Of a stretch of DNA of 64,000 bases, positions 18,908 through 28,424 are shown piece by piece. The translations under genes and the position numbers were made by a program. Position 1 is the stretch's first letter. The number at the start of each line of letters is the position of its first letter. Source of the DNA: GAS188 sp963713805 (lineage in GTDB: Bacteria > Pseudomonadota > Alphaproteobacteria > Rhizobiales > Beijerinckiaceae). Where the stretch lies: positions 1 to 64,000 of the forward strand of contig CAVQNF010000030.1 of assembly GCA_963713805.1 (NCBI GenBank), written 5' to 3'. A model generated the notes under the pieces. That model was not told the origin of the DNA. It ran no database searches and worked only from the letters and a program-made list of their open reading frames with translations.

Positions 18908-19751
18908 ATGACGGCGCCCGCGGCCAAGTGGCCTGCCTCATCTACGACGCTCGCCGCTCCTCGCTTTCATGGTGATCTACACGGTCGTGTCGGGTGGACC
19001 GTTCCTGTGGGTGGCGGTGATGTCACTGCGCACCACACCTGAGATCTTCGCGAGCCCCTACGCGCTGCCGAGCACCCTCCATTGGGAGAAGTTCGGCGAG
19101 GCCTGGACGAAATCCAATTACAGCACCTATTTCTGGAACAGCACCATCGTGGTCGTGACCGCGGTCGCGCTGTTGACGATCCTCGGCGCGATGGTCGCGC
19201 ATTGCCTCGCCCGCTATCGCTTTCGCGGCAATCGCCTGGTGCGCTTCGTCATCCTGTCCGGCATGATCCTGCCGCCGCAGTTGCTGATCCTCTCGCTGTT
19301 CCAGATCCTTCTCGAATACCGGCTCTACAACACGTTGACCGGCCTCATCATCGTCTACGTCGCCGGCCATCTGGCGATGACCGTCTATATCCTTGAGGGC
19401 TTCTTCGCGCAGATCCCGCAAGACCTCTTCGATGCCGCGAGGCTCGACGGATATTCCGATCTCGAGATCTTCTGGCGCATCACCTTGCCGATCGGTGCGC
19501 CGGCGCTTTTCACCACCGTCACGCTCAACTTTATCATCTTGTGGAATGAGTTCCTGTACGCGGTCGTGCTTTTGACCGAGGATGACAAGCGCACCTTGCC
19601 GCTTGGCATCATGCATTTCATGGGCAGTCACCAGCTCGATGTCGGCATGGTGGCGACCGGGCTGATGATCGCCATCGGTCCGATCATCCTGCTTTATGCC
19701 TTTTTCTCCGAGACCATGATCAAGGGCATGACCGCGGGAGCGGTCCGCTGA
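18908..19751 (+). CDS. sugar ABC transporter permease 2, one frameshift near the start
   Basis: MalG/UgpE-type permease. From the ATG at 18969 there is a clean 260-residue frame with six helices and EAA loop DAARLDGYSDLEIFWRITLP. A better start is the ATG at 18908 (MTAPAAKWPASS), 5 bases after permease 1, but it is one base out of frame, implying an indel near 18940. The stop overlaps the ATPase start in TGATG, consistent with one operon. Confidence 0.87.
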
Positions 19752-20874
19752 TGGGCAAGGTTGCGATCACGGCGCTCAACAAGCTTTACGACGGCAGCGG
19801 TGAGCTAGCCGTCAAGGACGTTTCGCTGACAGTCGCCGACGGCGAATTCATGGTGCTACTCGGGCCTTCCGGCTGCGGCAAATCCTCTGTGCTGCGCATG
19901 ATCGCCGGCCTCGAGCCGATCACCTCGGGCACGGTGGCAGTCGATGGAAAGATCATCAACGAGGTCCCGGCCAAGGATCGCGACATCGCCATGGTTTTCC
20001 AATCCTATGCGCTTTATCCGCATATGGACGTCTTCAACAATCTCGCCTTCGGTCTGCGCCGGCGTGGCGTTGCGCGACACGAGATCGAGCGCCGCGTGCA
20101 GGGCGCGGCCGACGAAACTCGGGCTCCTTCCCTTTCTGAAGCGCAAGCCGCATGCCCTCTCCGGCGGTCAGCGGCAGCGCGTCGCGCTCGGCCGCGCCAT
20201 CGTGCGCGAACCGAAGGTGTTTCTGTTTGACGAGCCGTTGTCCAATCTCGATGCAGCGCTGCGCGTCAGCACGCGCAACGAGCTCATCCGCCAGCAGCGT
20301 GAGATGGGCATCACGGCGATCTACGTAACCCACGATCAGATCGAAGCCATGACGATGGGTCATCGCATCTGCATCATGGACAAAGGTGAGGTCGTGCAGA
20401 TCGGGAAACCGCTCGAGGTCTATCGCAGTCCGTCCAATACCTTCGTTGCCAGGTTTCTCGGCAATCCGCCGATGAACCTCATCCCGGTCACCATCCATGG
20501 CGATGCCCAAGGTTACCGGCTTCGTCTTGGCGGCATATCCCTGGCCGCCAATTGCTGGCCGGCCCGAACGTCTGAGCGGGCTCAACGGCAAGGCTCTGCT
20601 GGGCATCCGCCCGGAAGATCTCTACGAGACCTCGCCGCGCCCGGGCGACGAGCGCCTGGTTGCCATGGCTGGAGCTAGCGTGATCGCTGTCGAGCCCCTC
20701 GGTGCCGAGACGCTGCTTGTCCTGTCGCTGGAAGGCGTTTCCGAAGAAGTGATTGCGCGAAGCGGACGTGAGACGAAGCTCCGTCCGGGCGACCGCGCCA
20801 CGATTCAGATCGACCTCGCCGCGGCCCATCTCTTCGACCAGACGACGACGCAGGTCATCGACCGTAGTCCATGA
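19751..20874 (+). CDS. sugar ABC transporter ATP-binding protein, two frameshifts
   Basis: UgpC/MsmK-type ATPase of about 375 residues. Walker A GPSGCGKSSVLRM, Q-loop VFQSYALYPHM, signature LSGGQRQRVALGRAI and Walker B VFLFDEPLSNLDA are all present. A C-terminal TOBE-like domain includes LLGIRPEDLYE. The frame shifts near 20110 (before LGLLPFLKRKP) and near 20560 (before LNGKALLGIRPED). Sequence errors are the simplest cause. Confidence 0.87.
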
Positions 20875-20889
20875 TGAGAGAGGAGCTCG

Positions 20890-21738
20890 ATGGGCGACAA
20901 CGGGATAATCGATACGCACGCCCACATCATCGATCCGGCCCGCTTTCCCTTTGCCGGCGGGCCCGGATACAAACCGCTGCCGCATGAGGTTGGCACAAGC
21001 GAAGACTATGGCACCGTGCTCGACGCGCATGGTGTCGCGCACGCCCTGCTCGTGCAGCCGAGCGGGTATGGCTACGACAATTCCGCCTTGCTCGATGCCA
21101 TGGCGCGTCATCCGGGACGCTTCAAGGCGATTGCCGTCGTCGATCCCGAGACGCCCGAGAGCGAGCTCGCGGCGTTCATGGAACAAGGTGTGGTGGGAGT
21201 GCGCTTCAACCTCTTGAGCCATCGCGCCGACGCGCTCGAGGGACCGCGGGCGGAGCGCTTCCTCGCGCGCCTCAAGGAGCTGGGCTGGTTCGCGCAAGTT
21301 TTTGCCGACGATGCCCAGTGGCAGGCGGTCGCAGCAACGCTGCGTCGCAGCCGCATCAGGGTGCTCGTCGATCATTTCGGCGTGCGGAACCCTGCGGCGG
21401 GGCTGTCGCAGCCAGGCTTCGCGGCGGTGCTGGCGCTCGGACGAGAAGGCAATGCCGCGGTGAAGCTCTCGGCCCCGTTCCGGCTCTCGCGCCGCCCGGA
21501 AGACTTTGCCGACCTCGACCCGTTCGCCGAGGCGCTGATCGCGGCCTTCGGCATCGAGGGCTGCATCTGGGGTTCCGATTGGCCCTTCATCAACTTTCCC
21601 CGAGGTTTCAGCTATGACGCGGCCTTGCGCGCGCCCGCGCGCTGGCTGATCGACGAGGCGGAACGCAGCATGGTGATGTGGTCGAACCCCGCGCGTCTGT
21701 TTGGTTTTCCGGGGCGGCTTTCGAGGACAGCGACATGA
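20890..21738 (+). CDS. amidohydrolase-2 family metal-dependent hydrolase (lactonase-like)
   Basis: TIM-barrel hydrolase, 282 residues. Metal-site motif DTHAHIIDP is at the N-terminus, a His is in VLVDHFG, and the catalytic Asp is in IWGSDWPFINFP. The fold covers 2-pyrone-4,6-dicarboxylate hydrolase and L-rhamnono- or L-fucono-lactonases. Placed between a sugar importer and a Gfo/Idh/MocA dehydrogenase, opening the lactone made by that dehydrogenase is the likely job (inference). It starts 15 bases after the ATPase gene, preceded by GAGAGGAGC. The stop overlaps the next ATG. Confidence 0.85.
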   Translation: MGDNGIIDTHAHIIDPARFPFAGGPGYKPLPHEVGTSEDYGTVLDAHGVAHALLVQPSGYGYDNSALLDAMARHPGRFKAIAVVDPETPESELAAFMEQGVVGVRFNLLSHRADALEGPRAERFLARLKELGWFAQVFADDAQWQAVAATLRRSRIRVLVDHFGVRNPAAGLSQPGFAAVLALGREGNAAVKLSAPFRLSRRPEDFADLDPFAEALIAAFGIEGCIWGSDWPFINFPRGFSYDAALRAPARWLIDEAERSMVMWSNPARLFGFPGRLSRTAT

Positions 21739-22752
21739 CGCAGACGAGACGGGCCCCACCCCTCAAGGTGGCGCTCGCGGGCGCCGGCATGATCAGCTGG
21801 TTCCACCTCACCGCTTGGCGGAAGCTCGGCGATCGGGTCGAGCTCGTCGCCGTGTGCGACCCTGATTCAGGCAAGGCTCGGGACCGGGCGCAGGAGTTCG
21901 GCATCGCCAGGGTCTATACCGATCGCGAGGCCATGCTGGCGGGCGAAACGATCCATGCCCTCGACGTGGCCTCGCCGCGCGAGACCCATGCCGGATGGGT
22001 CGAGGCAGCAGCCGAGCGAGGTATCGACGTGCTGTGCCAGAAGCCGCTCACGCCGACGCCTCGCGGAGGCGCAGGAACTGGTGCTGAGGCTTGACGGCAA
22101 GATCCGGCTGATGGTGCATGAGAATTGGCGCTTCCGGCCTTGGTATCGCGAGCTCAAGAGCTGGATCGCCGCGGGCCTTCTGGGGGATATCGTCCTCGGC
22201 CGCATCGCAATGGTCAATTCCGGCTTTTTGCCGGATGCCGCCGGCAAACGCCCAGCCTTCGTGCGGCAGCCCTTCATGCAGCACGAGAAACGGCTGATGA
22301 TGGCCGAAGTGCTGATCCATCATCTCGACGCCATGCGCTTCCTTTGCGGCGACTTGCGTGTCGTCACGGCGCGCGCCGCCCGCACTCTGCCGGATGTCGC
22401 GGGCGAGACGGTGGCCTCGATATTTCTCGAGACGTCGGCCGGCGCGCCGATCGAGGTCACCGGCACGATGGCGGCGCCAGGCTATCCGCCACGAGTGTCC
22501 GATCGGCTCGAAATAATCGGCACCAAGGCAAGCGCCGTCTTCGAGCGGAACGTGCTGCACCGCCTTGGGCCGGACCCCCGCGAGATCGCATTCGACAATG
22601 ACGAGGGCTATCAGGCGAGCTTCGACGGCGTCATCGCACATTTCGTCGAATGCCTCGAAAGCGGGGCTCAATTCGAGACCGATCCGTCGGACAACATCGA
22701 GACTTTACGTCTCGTCGAGCATGGCTACTGGGCAGCCGGCTTGCGGCACTGA
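21735..22752 (+). CDS. Gfo/Idh/MocA-family dehydrogenase, one frameshift
   Basis: NAD(P)-dependent sugar or polyol dehydrogenase of about 338 residues. The N-terminal Rossmann loop is VALAGAGMISWFHL, with the cis-proline motif VLCQKPLTPT. The C-terminal domain includes HENWRFRPWYRELKSW and the His pair EVLIHHLDAMRFL. The frame shifts near 22058: removing one C from ACGCCTCGC restores PTLAEAQELV, a homopolymer-type indel. It overlaps the hydrolase by ATGA and ends 2 bases from the convergent racemase-like gene. Confidence 0.87.
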
Positions 22753-22754
22753 AT

Positions 22755-23939
22755 TCAGCTCAGGAAGCCGTCGCGCTGGTCCGCGTGAGATGACTCCGCC
22801 TCAATATATCTACGTGGAACGCTCGGCCTGACCGCCATGGCGAGATCGGTGATCCTGGCATGGCGCTGATGCGCAACGACGGCGTCAGGCGTGATTCTGT
22901 CGCCGCCTTGTTCGCCGATGATCACCACCTCGTCGCCGATCTTGGCCTCCGGGATATCTGAGAGGTCGAGGCGCGTATGTTCGAGGGAAGGGTTGCCGAG
23001 AAGCTTTGCCCGGCGGCCGTGCACCAAGACCTCGCCGCAATGAAGCTGCGCCATGCCATCGGCCGACCCGATCGGAATGACGCCGAGGCGAATCCCGGGG
23101 CGCGTTTGAAACGGCGCCTGCGCCAGAAATTCGCGTCGCTCGAGAGTGCGGACATGGATGAGACGGCTCGTCAGCTTTGCGAATGCCTGCCGAGTGGCCG
23201 GCCAGGGTACGTCCCCCTCGGCACGGAACGGCCCGAAGAACATCTGTCCCGGGTCGACCGCATTGAGGCAGGCTTTTCGTGTCAGCGACAAAATCTTGCT
23301 GCTGGCGATCATTCGGATCGGCACGTCAAGCCGTTTCGCCTGGAGCTGCCTCCACATCGCCTCGAAGCGGCCGAGCTGCCAATCAAGGTAATCGAGCGAG
23401 GGTGGCGAGGGCACATTGGGATGTGCGTTGACGATGTGGATTTCGAGATTGGGCAGGCGAGCGATGGCGGCGATTGCTTCTGCCGCTTCTTCCGCCGGAA
23501 AGCCCAGCCGCTCCTGCCCGATATCGACCTTGACGGCGACTCGCAAAGGGCGCGTGGCGTGGCGCGAATAGACCGCGGCGGAGCCGAGATCGATCAAAGT
23601 CGGAATGAAATCGAACTCCTCGGCGTCGCTCACCGACTGTTGGGTCGCGAGAGAGCCAGGATAGACGAGAATGGGCGCGGTCACCCCTGCCCGTCGCAAT
23701 TCAATGGCGTTGGCGGGATCGACCATCGACAGCATATCGGCCCCAACCGTCAATACGGTGCGCGCAACCCGCAAAAGGCCGAAGCCGTAGCCGTTGCACT
23801 TCAACGCCGCGCAGATCGTGACTTCCTCTCCCACATGCTCTCGGATGCGCCGCGTGAATTGCGCAATCGCACCGAGATCGATCTCGAAAAGATTCGGGCG
23901 CGCATGAAGAGCGAAGTCGCTCGATAAAGGGGGTGTCAT
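22755..23939 (-). CDS. alanine-racemase-fold PLP protein lacking the usual Tyr motif
   Basis: Fold-type III PLP protein, 394 residues. The PLP lysine is in AALKCNGYGFG. The C-terminal beta domain has VIPIGSADGM where racemases have GYADG. The segment where alanine racemases carry the second catalytic base (VSYG...) reads REFLAQAPFQTRPG, with no Tyr. It may therefore act on another D-amino acid, be an epimerase or have a different activity. The ATG at 23937-23939 is preferred over an upstream in-frame Met. The frame is intact. Confidence 0.75.
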   Translation of the reverse strand: MTPPLSSDFALHARPNLFEIDLGAIAQFTRRIREHVGEEVTICAALKCNGYGFGLLRVARTVLTVGADMLSMVDPANAIELRRAGVTAPILVYPGSLATQQSVSDAEEFDFIPTLIDLGSAAVYSRHATRPLRVAVKVDIGQERLGFPAEEAAEAIAAIARLPNLEIHIVNAHPNVPSPPSLDYLDWQLGRFEAMWRQLQAKRLDVPIRMIASSKILSLTRKACLNAVDPGQMFFGPFRAEGDVPWPATRQAFAKLTSRLIHVRTLERREFLAQAPFQTRPGIRLGVIPIGSADGMAQLHCGEVLVHGRRAKLLGNPSLEHTRLDLSDIPEAKIGDEVVIIGEQGGDRITPDAVVAHQRHARITDLAMAVRPSVPRRYIEAESSHADQRDGFLS

Positions 23940-24777
23940 ACGGATAGTGTGATGCGATGAGCCTATCGAGGCAACATGATCGTTTGACGTGGCTCGTGCC
24001 GCCGAAGTCGCCAAGGGGCCTCAAGGAGCCTTCGGTCGCACACTTGGCCTGCATGACCACTTGTGCTGGCGTCCGAGAGATCGTTGCGCATATCTCGGCG
24101 ACAGCTGGAGCCAATGCCGAGCTTCAAAAACGTGTCGGTCGGGGCATCAACTCTGGTGCGTCGTGATCCAACGCCACCTACGCGCTGACGCTGGGTTTCT
24201 TGCCTGTCTGGCCTGTAGAACGGCCGATATTTTTCGGACAGATCAGGCCGTCCCTCAGCTTAGCCAGCATCAACCAGCTCCTTGCAGCAGCGCCGAACCT
24301 TTCTCTTGCCCATTGGCTTGGCGCAACCAGCGCCAACCGGGTGCATTCGGCCGCACATTTTCTGTAAGAGCGGGACGAAGCCGTTGCCTGCGGGGCTTCC
24401 TCAGTTTTGGCAGCGCTCATGGCTCTGGCACCACTGTGTTTTGGTGAGTGTCTGCCGCCTCGCGGTGGTGGCAATCATCATGACGGGGATGAGCGCGCCG
24501 GTGTGCCCGTATCTGATCGCGGCCCGCCATGCCCGGTCCTGAATGAGCGACACGAGAAATTTGAAAATTTTCAAAACGGTCAGTTTCACGATCAGGTCCT
24601 TTTCGGGCGAGTTGCCTTCACGATCTTCCTGCCGCATCGAATCATAGATGACGTGTATTGCAACACCATCAATCGGCAGCCAAAATTGTCCGGTGATGTG
24701 TTAACCAAACCAAGCTCGTCGGCGAACTGCTAGGGAAATGCAGTCGCGACAACGCGCTCTCAACGCATGGAGGATCT
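23940..24777. other. mostly intergenic stretch with one possible small gene
   Basis: About 840 bases between the racemase-like gene and the cupin gene. Apart from a possible small minus-strand gene at 24178-24420, open frames here lack motifs. The last 150 bases are AT-richer (gaaaattttcaaaacgg near 24555) and may hold a promoter for the cupin gene. Confidence 0.4.
24178..24420 (-). CDS. possible small helical hypothetical protein
   Basis: An 80-residue frame from an ATG at 24420. The core SYRKCAAECTRLALVAP resembles the YRxYAxECRRLAE core of small hypothetical proteins common in Bradyrhizobium-type genomes, but the rest is diverged. No ribosome site stands out. It may be a decayed copy; function unknown. 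Confidence 0.35.
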   Translation of the reverse strand: MSAAKTEEAPQATASSRSYRKCAAECTRLALVAPSQWARERFGAAARSWLMLAKLRDGLICPKNIGRSTGQTGKKPSVSA

Positions 24778-24778
24778 G

Positions 24779-25228
24779 ATGGCCGATTTGGAGAAAGGCA
24801 TTACGCAGAAAGGCTCTGGCTATGCCGGCAAGAGTTGGAACATCCTAGGGCAGGTGTATTTTCCAAAGGCCATCTGCGAATCGACATTCGCGTTCGAGAC
24901 GAACAGTGCACCTGGCCAGTTCGTGCCGGTCCACATCCATCCGACCCAGGACGAATTCATTTTGGTGCAGGAGGGGGTGCTCGACCTGAAGCTCGACGGC
25001 AGATGGCATAAGGCCGCTGCCGGGGATCTGGTGCGCCTCCCGCGCGGCATCTCCCACGGCTATTTCAACAAGTCGGACAAGTCAGCGCGCGCTCTGTTCT
25101 GGGTGTCGCCATCCCGCATGCTGGAGGCGCTGTTCGACAATATCCATGACGTCGCGGACCCCAATGAGGTGGTGGCGATCTCGGCCCGTCATGAAGTCAA
25201 TTTCCTGCCGCCGGAAGCTAATGATTGA
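24779..25228 (+). CDS. cupin domain protein
   Basis: Small single-domain cupin, 149 residues from the ATG at 24779. That ATG has GGAGG five bases upstream and is preferred over the ATG 12 bases earlier. Cupin metal motif 1 is visible as PVHIHPTQDEFILVQEG and motif 2 as GDLVRLPRGISHGYFN, giving three His and one Glu as possible metal ligands. The substrate cannot be told. The frame is intact; it stands alone. Confidence 0.8.
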   Translation: MADLEKGITQKGSGYAGKSWNILGQVYFPKAICESTFAFETNSAPGQFVPVHIHPTQDEFILVQEGVLDLKLDGRWHKAAAGDLVRLPRGISHGYFNKSDKSARALFWVSPSRMLEALFDNIHDVADPNEVVAISARHEVNFLPPEAND

Positions 25229-25418
25229 GCGCAAGGCGAGCCTGGCGCCCGAGTCCGCACGGCCAGGTCCCGCATCTTTGATGTGCCCGGGCTTCCCCTT
25301 CGGGAGCGTAGGCGACGAAGGCCGGTCAGGCGCCTTACCGACCGGTGCCGAACTTCATCCGAGCCGTGTCCGCCCAATTCAAAAAATTCCTTGAGGCAGT
25401 CACGACGTCTCGGCCGGT

Positions 25419-25682
25419 TTAGGACTTTGGCTCATGGGAAGTATCAGGCTGCGCGGCCTCGATCGGTGGGGCGAGGGGCTCACCTTCGAGGGGCTCGGCT
25501 GAGGACGCCTCGACTTGCCGCGCCAATACGTCATAAGTCCCGGCGATCTGCAGGAAGCTCGCCTTCAGACCCGTCCAACTGACCTCGACAGCTCGCTTGC
25601 GCACCTCAAAAGCCCGAGCTCGATAATGGGCAGCCTGAGCTTTGGCATCATCCGGCGGCGGCTCTGGCGGATCATCGTCCAT
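25419..25682 (-). CDS. small helical hypothetical protein
   Basis: 87 residues from the ATG at 25680-25682. An acidic Pro-rich start (DDDPPEPPPDD) is followed by a helical core (AHYRARAFEVRKRAVEV, FLQIAGTYDVLARQVE) and a Pro/Glu-rich tail. The core matches the small YRxxA...A.TYD.LA family common in Bradyrhizobiaceae. Function unknown. Confidence 0.6.
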   Translation of the reverse strand: MDDDPPEPPPDDAKAQAAHYRARAFEVRKRAVEVSWTGLKASFLQIAGTYDVLARQVEASSAEPLEGEPLAPPIEAAQPDTSHEPKS

Positions 25683-25794
25683 CGTAGAAGCATTAATAAA
25701 TAAGCGTTGCCATTTTCCTAAGCCGCGAGCTTGGGAATACTCCAAGCCGCGGCTCGCGGCGCCCATCTCGGTCGTGCATGTCGGTCCGGCCGTC

Positions 25795-26586
25795 TCAGCG
25801 ATCCAGAACAGTCCGCAAGAAATCGCGTGTTCGCTGCTCGCGCGGCGCGCCGAATATGCGCGCCGGGGCGTCCTCCTCGACAATCGATCCTTGGTCCATG
25901 AAAATGACACGCGAGCTGACCTGGCGGGCGAAGTTCATCTCGTGCGTGACCACCAGCATCGTCATGCCCTGCGCAGCAAGATCGCGCATGGTCGTAAGCA
26001 CCTCCGAAACGAGTTCGGGATCGAGGGCGCTTGTCACCTCGTCCAACAGCATGGCCTTGGGCTCCATCGCCAAGGCGCGCGCAATGGCGACACGCTGCTG
26101 CTGACCACCCGACAGTTCTTCGGGGTAGGCATCTTCCTTATCGGAAAGGCCGACCTGCGCCAATAATGCTCGGCCACGTTGCCGCGCCAGCTCTTTCGGC
26201 TTGCCCAGGACATGCACCGGCGCTTCGATCACGTTGCCCATCACGGTGAGGTGAGGGAACAGATTGAACTGCTGGAACACCATGCCGACCTGAGCGCGCA
26301 CGGCGGAGATCGCGCGATTGGATTGCGGTCGCAAAACCCCCTTACGCTCTGTGCTGTAGGCCAGTTGCCCGGCGATGCGGATGCGTCCCTGATCGGCAAT
26401 TTCGAGGTGGTTGATGCAGCGCAGAAGCGTCGATTTGCCACTGCCCGACGGGCCGATGATGCAGACGACCTCGCCCGCGGTCACCACGAGATCGATGCCG
26501 CGCAACACATGGTTGTCACCAAAATGCTTATGCAGTCCCTCGATCTCGATCATCGGCTGTCGAGGGGCAAAGGTTGCGTCGCTCAC
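25795..26586 (-). CDS. polar amino-acid ABC transporter ATP-binding protein
   Basis: GlnQ/HisP-type ATPase, 263 residues. Walker A GPSGSGKSTLLRCINHLE, signature LSGGQQQRVAIARALAM, and Walker B AMLLDEVTSALDPEL, with Val where Pro is usual. It overlaps the permease gene by ATGA. With the permease and binding protein upstream it forms a complete polar amino-acid importer. Confidence 0.92.
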   Translation of the reverse strand: MSDATFAPRQPMIEIEGLHKHFGDNHVLRGIDLVVTAGEVVCIIGPSGSGKSTLLRCINHLEIADQGRIRIAGQLAYSTERKGVLRPQSNRAISAVRAQVGMVFQQFNLFPHLTVMGNVIEAPVHVLGKPKELARQRGRALLAQVGLSDKEDAYPEELSGGQQQRVAIARALAMEPKAMLLDEVTSALDPELVSEVLTTMRDLAAQGMTMLVVTHEMNFARQVSSRVIFMDQGSIVEEDAPARIFGAPREQRTRDFLRTVLDR

Positions 26587-27257
26587 GAGCGTCTCCGGCG
26601 GTAGCCGCTTTTGGTGACCCGCTCGAGATAGGCGACGAAGCGCGCCGCGGGGAAACTCACGGCGAAATACATGAACCCAACAACGGTATAGAGAGTAAAA
26701 TATTGGAAGTTGCGCGCAGCCAGGATCTGGGCGGTGAAGACGACCTCCTGGATGCTGACGACCGAGCAGAGCGCGGTGTCCTTGAACAGCCCGATGAAGT
26801 AGTTGCCGAGCGTCGGAATAACGATGCGGATCGCCTGCGGCAGGATGATCCGCCGCATGGCGAGCATCCGCGTCATGCCGAGCGCCGCGGCCGCATCGTG
26901 TTGGCTGCGCGCGATCGCCTGGATGCCACCCCGGTAGACCTCAGAGAGATAGGCGGAATAGTTGAGGGTCAGAGCGATGACGCCGGCGGTGAAGCTGTTG
27001 AGGCGAATGCCGATCTCGGGCAGCACATAGTAGACGTAAATAAGTTGGAGCAGCAGGGGCGTGCCGCGGATCGCCTCGACATAGACGTTGACCAGCCAGC
27101 GCAACGGGCGGAAGCGCGACATGGCGCCAAGCGCGACGAGCAGCGCGAAGACAAGGCTTATCGCAATGACGACGATCGTCAGCTCGACCGTGAGCATCAA
27201 CCCGGCGAGCAGCGGTCCAAAATTACGAAGCGCGATCTCGAGGTTGAAAATTTCCAT
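26583..27257 (-). CDS. polar amino-acid ABC transporter permease
   Basis: HisM/GlnP-type permease, 224 residues, about five helices. The PAAT EAA loop is visible as AAALGMTRMLAMRRIILPQA. VEAIRGTPLLLQLIYVYYV is the typical N-terminal signature. It lies 64 bases after the binding-protein stop. The frame is intact. Confidence 0.92.
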   Translation of the reverse strand: MEIFNLEIALRNFGPLLAGLMLTVELTIVVIAISLVFALLVALGAMSRFRPLRWLVNVYVEAIRGTPLLLQLIYVYYVLPEIGIRLNSFTAGVIALTLNYSAYLSEVYRGGIQAIARSQHDAAAALGMTRMLAMRRIILPQAIRIVIPTLGNYFIGLFKDTALCSVVSIQEVVFTAQILAARNFQYFTLYTVVGFMYFAVSFPAARFVAYLERVTKSGYRRRRS

Positions 27258-27321
27258 TGCGGAGATTCAGCCGAGGCTCAAAGCTGCCGCAGCTGACGCG
27301 ACTGTCGGTGATCCGCCCGGT

Positions 27322-28200
27322 TCAGGGATTGAGCTTGTACATGACCAGGTTGCGGTCGCTGAGCCCATAGTTCTTGAGGATCGCGCTGACATGGCCGTTG
27401 GCGCGCATTTCCGCCAGAGCCTGCGTGTAGGCGGAGCGCAGCGTGCAATCCTCCTTGCGCATGGCGAAGCGGGCCATGCCATAGCCGCCGCCGTTGATGA
27501 TGTCGGCGGGTGCCGGGATATTCCACAACGGCTCGAGGTTGTGATTCTGATTGGTCTTGGCGAACTCGAGATAGACCAGGTCGTCCTCGAGCACGGCTTG
27601 GAGGCGGCCCTGGTTGAGGCTCTGCAACTCGTCGATCTCCGTCTTGAAGGAGGTCGGGGTGGCGCCGATCTTGCGCAGGTAGAAATCGGCCGCGGAGCCC
27701 GAGATGTCACCGACCTGTTTGTCCTTGAGATCGTCGTAGGACTTGACGCCGAGCGGGTTGCCTTTGGCGACGATGATCACCGGGCCGTACCAGTAGGCGG
27801 GGCCGCTGAAGCTGATCACCTTGTCGCGTTCCGCCGTGTGATGGATGTTGCCGGCGATGACATCGGTGCGCTTCGAGAGGAGCGCGGGAACCTGCGATTC
27901 CCAGGGCATCCATTCCAGCTTGATGTTCTTGACTCCCATCCAGTCCAGCGCCGCTTTGTTGATGTCCCAATCGATGCCCTTGGCCTGCTTGGTCTGCTCG
28001 TCGAGCCAAGCCTCGGGTGGGTTGACCGAAAAACCGAGCGTGATGCCGTCCTTTTGCGCCTTTGCCAACGAGGGATCACCGCAATTGTCGAACATCGGCT
28101 GAGACTCGTTGAAGAAGGTTTGCTGCTGCGCCAATGCTGGCAGCGCAACCAGTGAGCCGACAAAGCCGAGAGCAAAGATCAACGGATCCAATCTGCGCAT
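27322..28200 (-). CDS. amino-acid ABC transporter solute-binding protein
   Basis: Periplasmic SBP-bac-3 family protein, 292 residues. It has a signal peptide (LIFALGFVGSLVALPALAQQ) and family blocks ITLGFSVNPPEAWLDEQT, WDINKAALDWMGV and RTDVIAGNIHHTAERDKVI. Two Cys (near residues 40 and 262) could form a disulfide. The ligand is not predictable; the neighbouring enolases and ureohydrolase suggest an acid or guanidino compound. Confidence 0.9.
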   Translation of the reverse strand: MRRLDPLIFALGFVGSLVALPALAQQQTFFNESQPMFDNCGDPSLAKAQKDGITLGFSVNPPEAWLDEQTKQAKGIDWDINKAALDWMGVKNIKLEWMPWESQVPALLSKRTDVIAGNIHHTAERDKVISFSGPAYWYGPVIIVAKGNPLGVKSYDDLKDKQVGDISGSAADFYLRKIGATPTSFKTEIDELQSLNQGRLQAVLEDDLVYLEFAKTNQNHNLEPLWNIPAPADIINGGGYGMARFAMRKEDCTLRSAYTQALAEMRANGHVSAILKNYGLSDRNLVMYKLNP

Positions 28201-28424
28201 GATGTTCTCTCCCTATTTTATTGTCGTGCCCTGTTGAGTGCCCGTATTCGCCAGGACGTTGCCAAATGAGGCCTTGCAAAGGGAACGGTAGCACGGCTCG
28301 ATTTGGCGGGTAAGATGGGTCGCGCGTCATGAGTTCCTGCGGGCGATCATCCGGCCAGTTGGAAGCACAGTATTTCCGGACATGGCCAATCGTCTTTCCA
28401 CGGCGCAACGCTTCACGCCATGCG

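Noticed and set aside
23989..24447. 152-codon plus-strand frame
   Set aside because: Cys/Arg/Ser-rich composition without any motif; no ribosome site.
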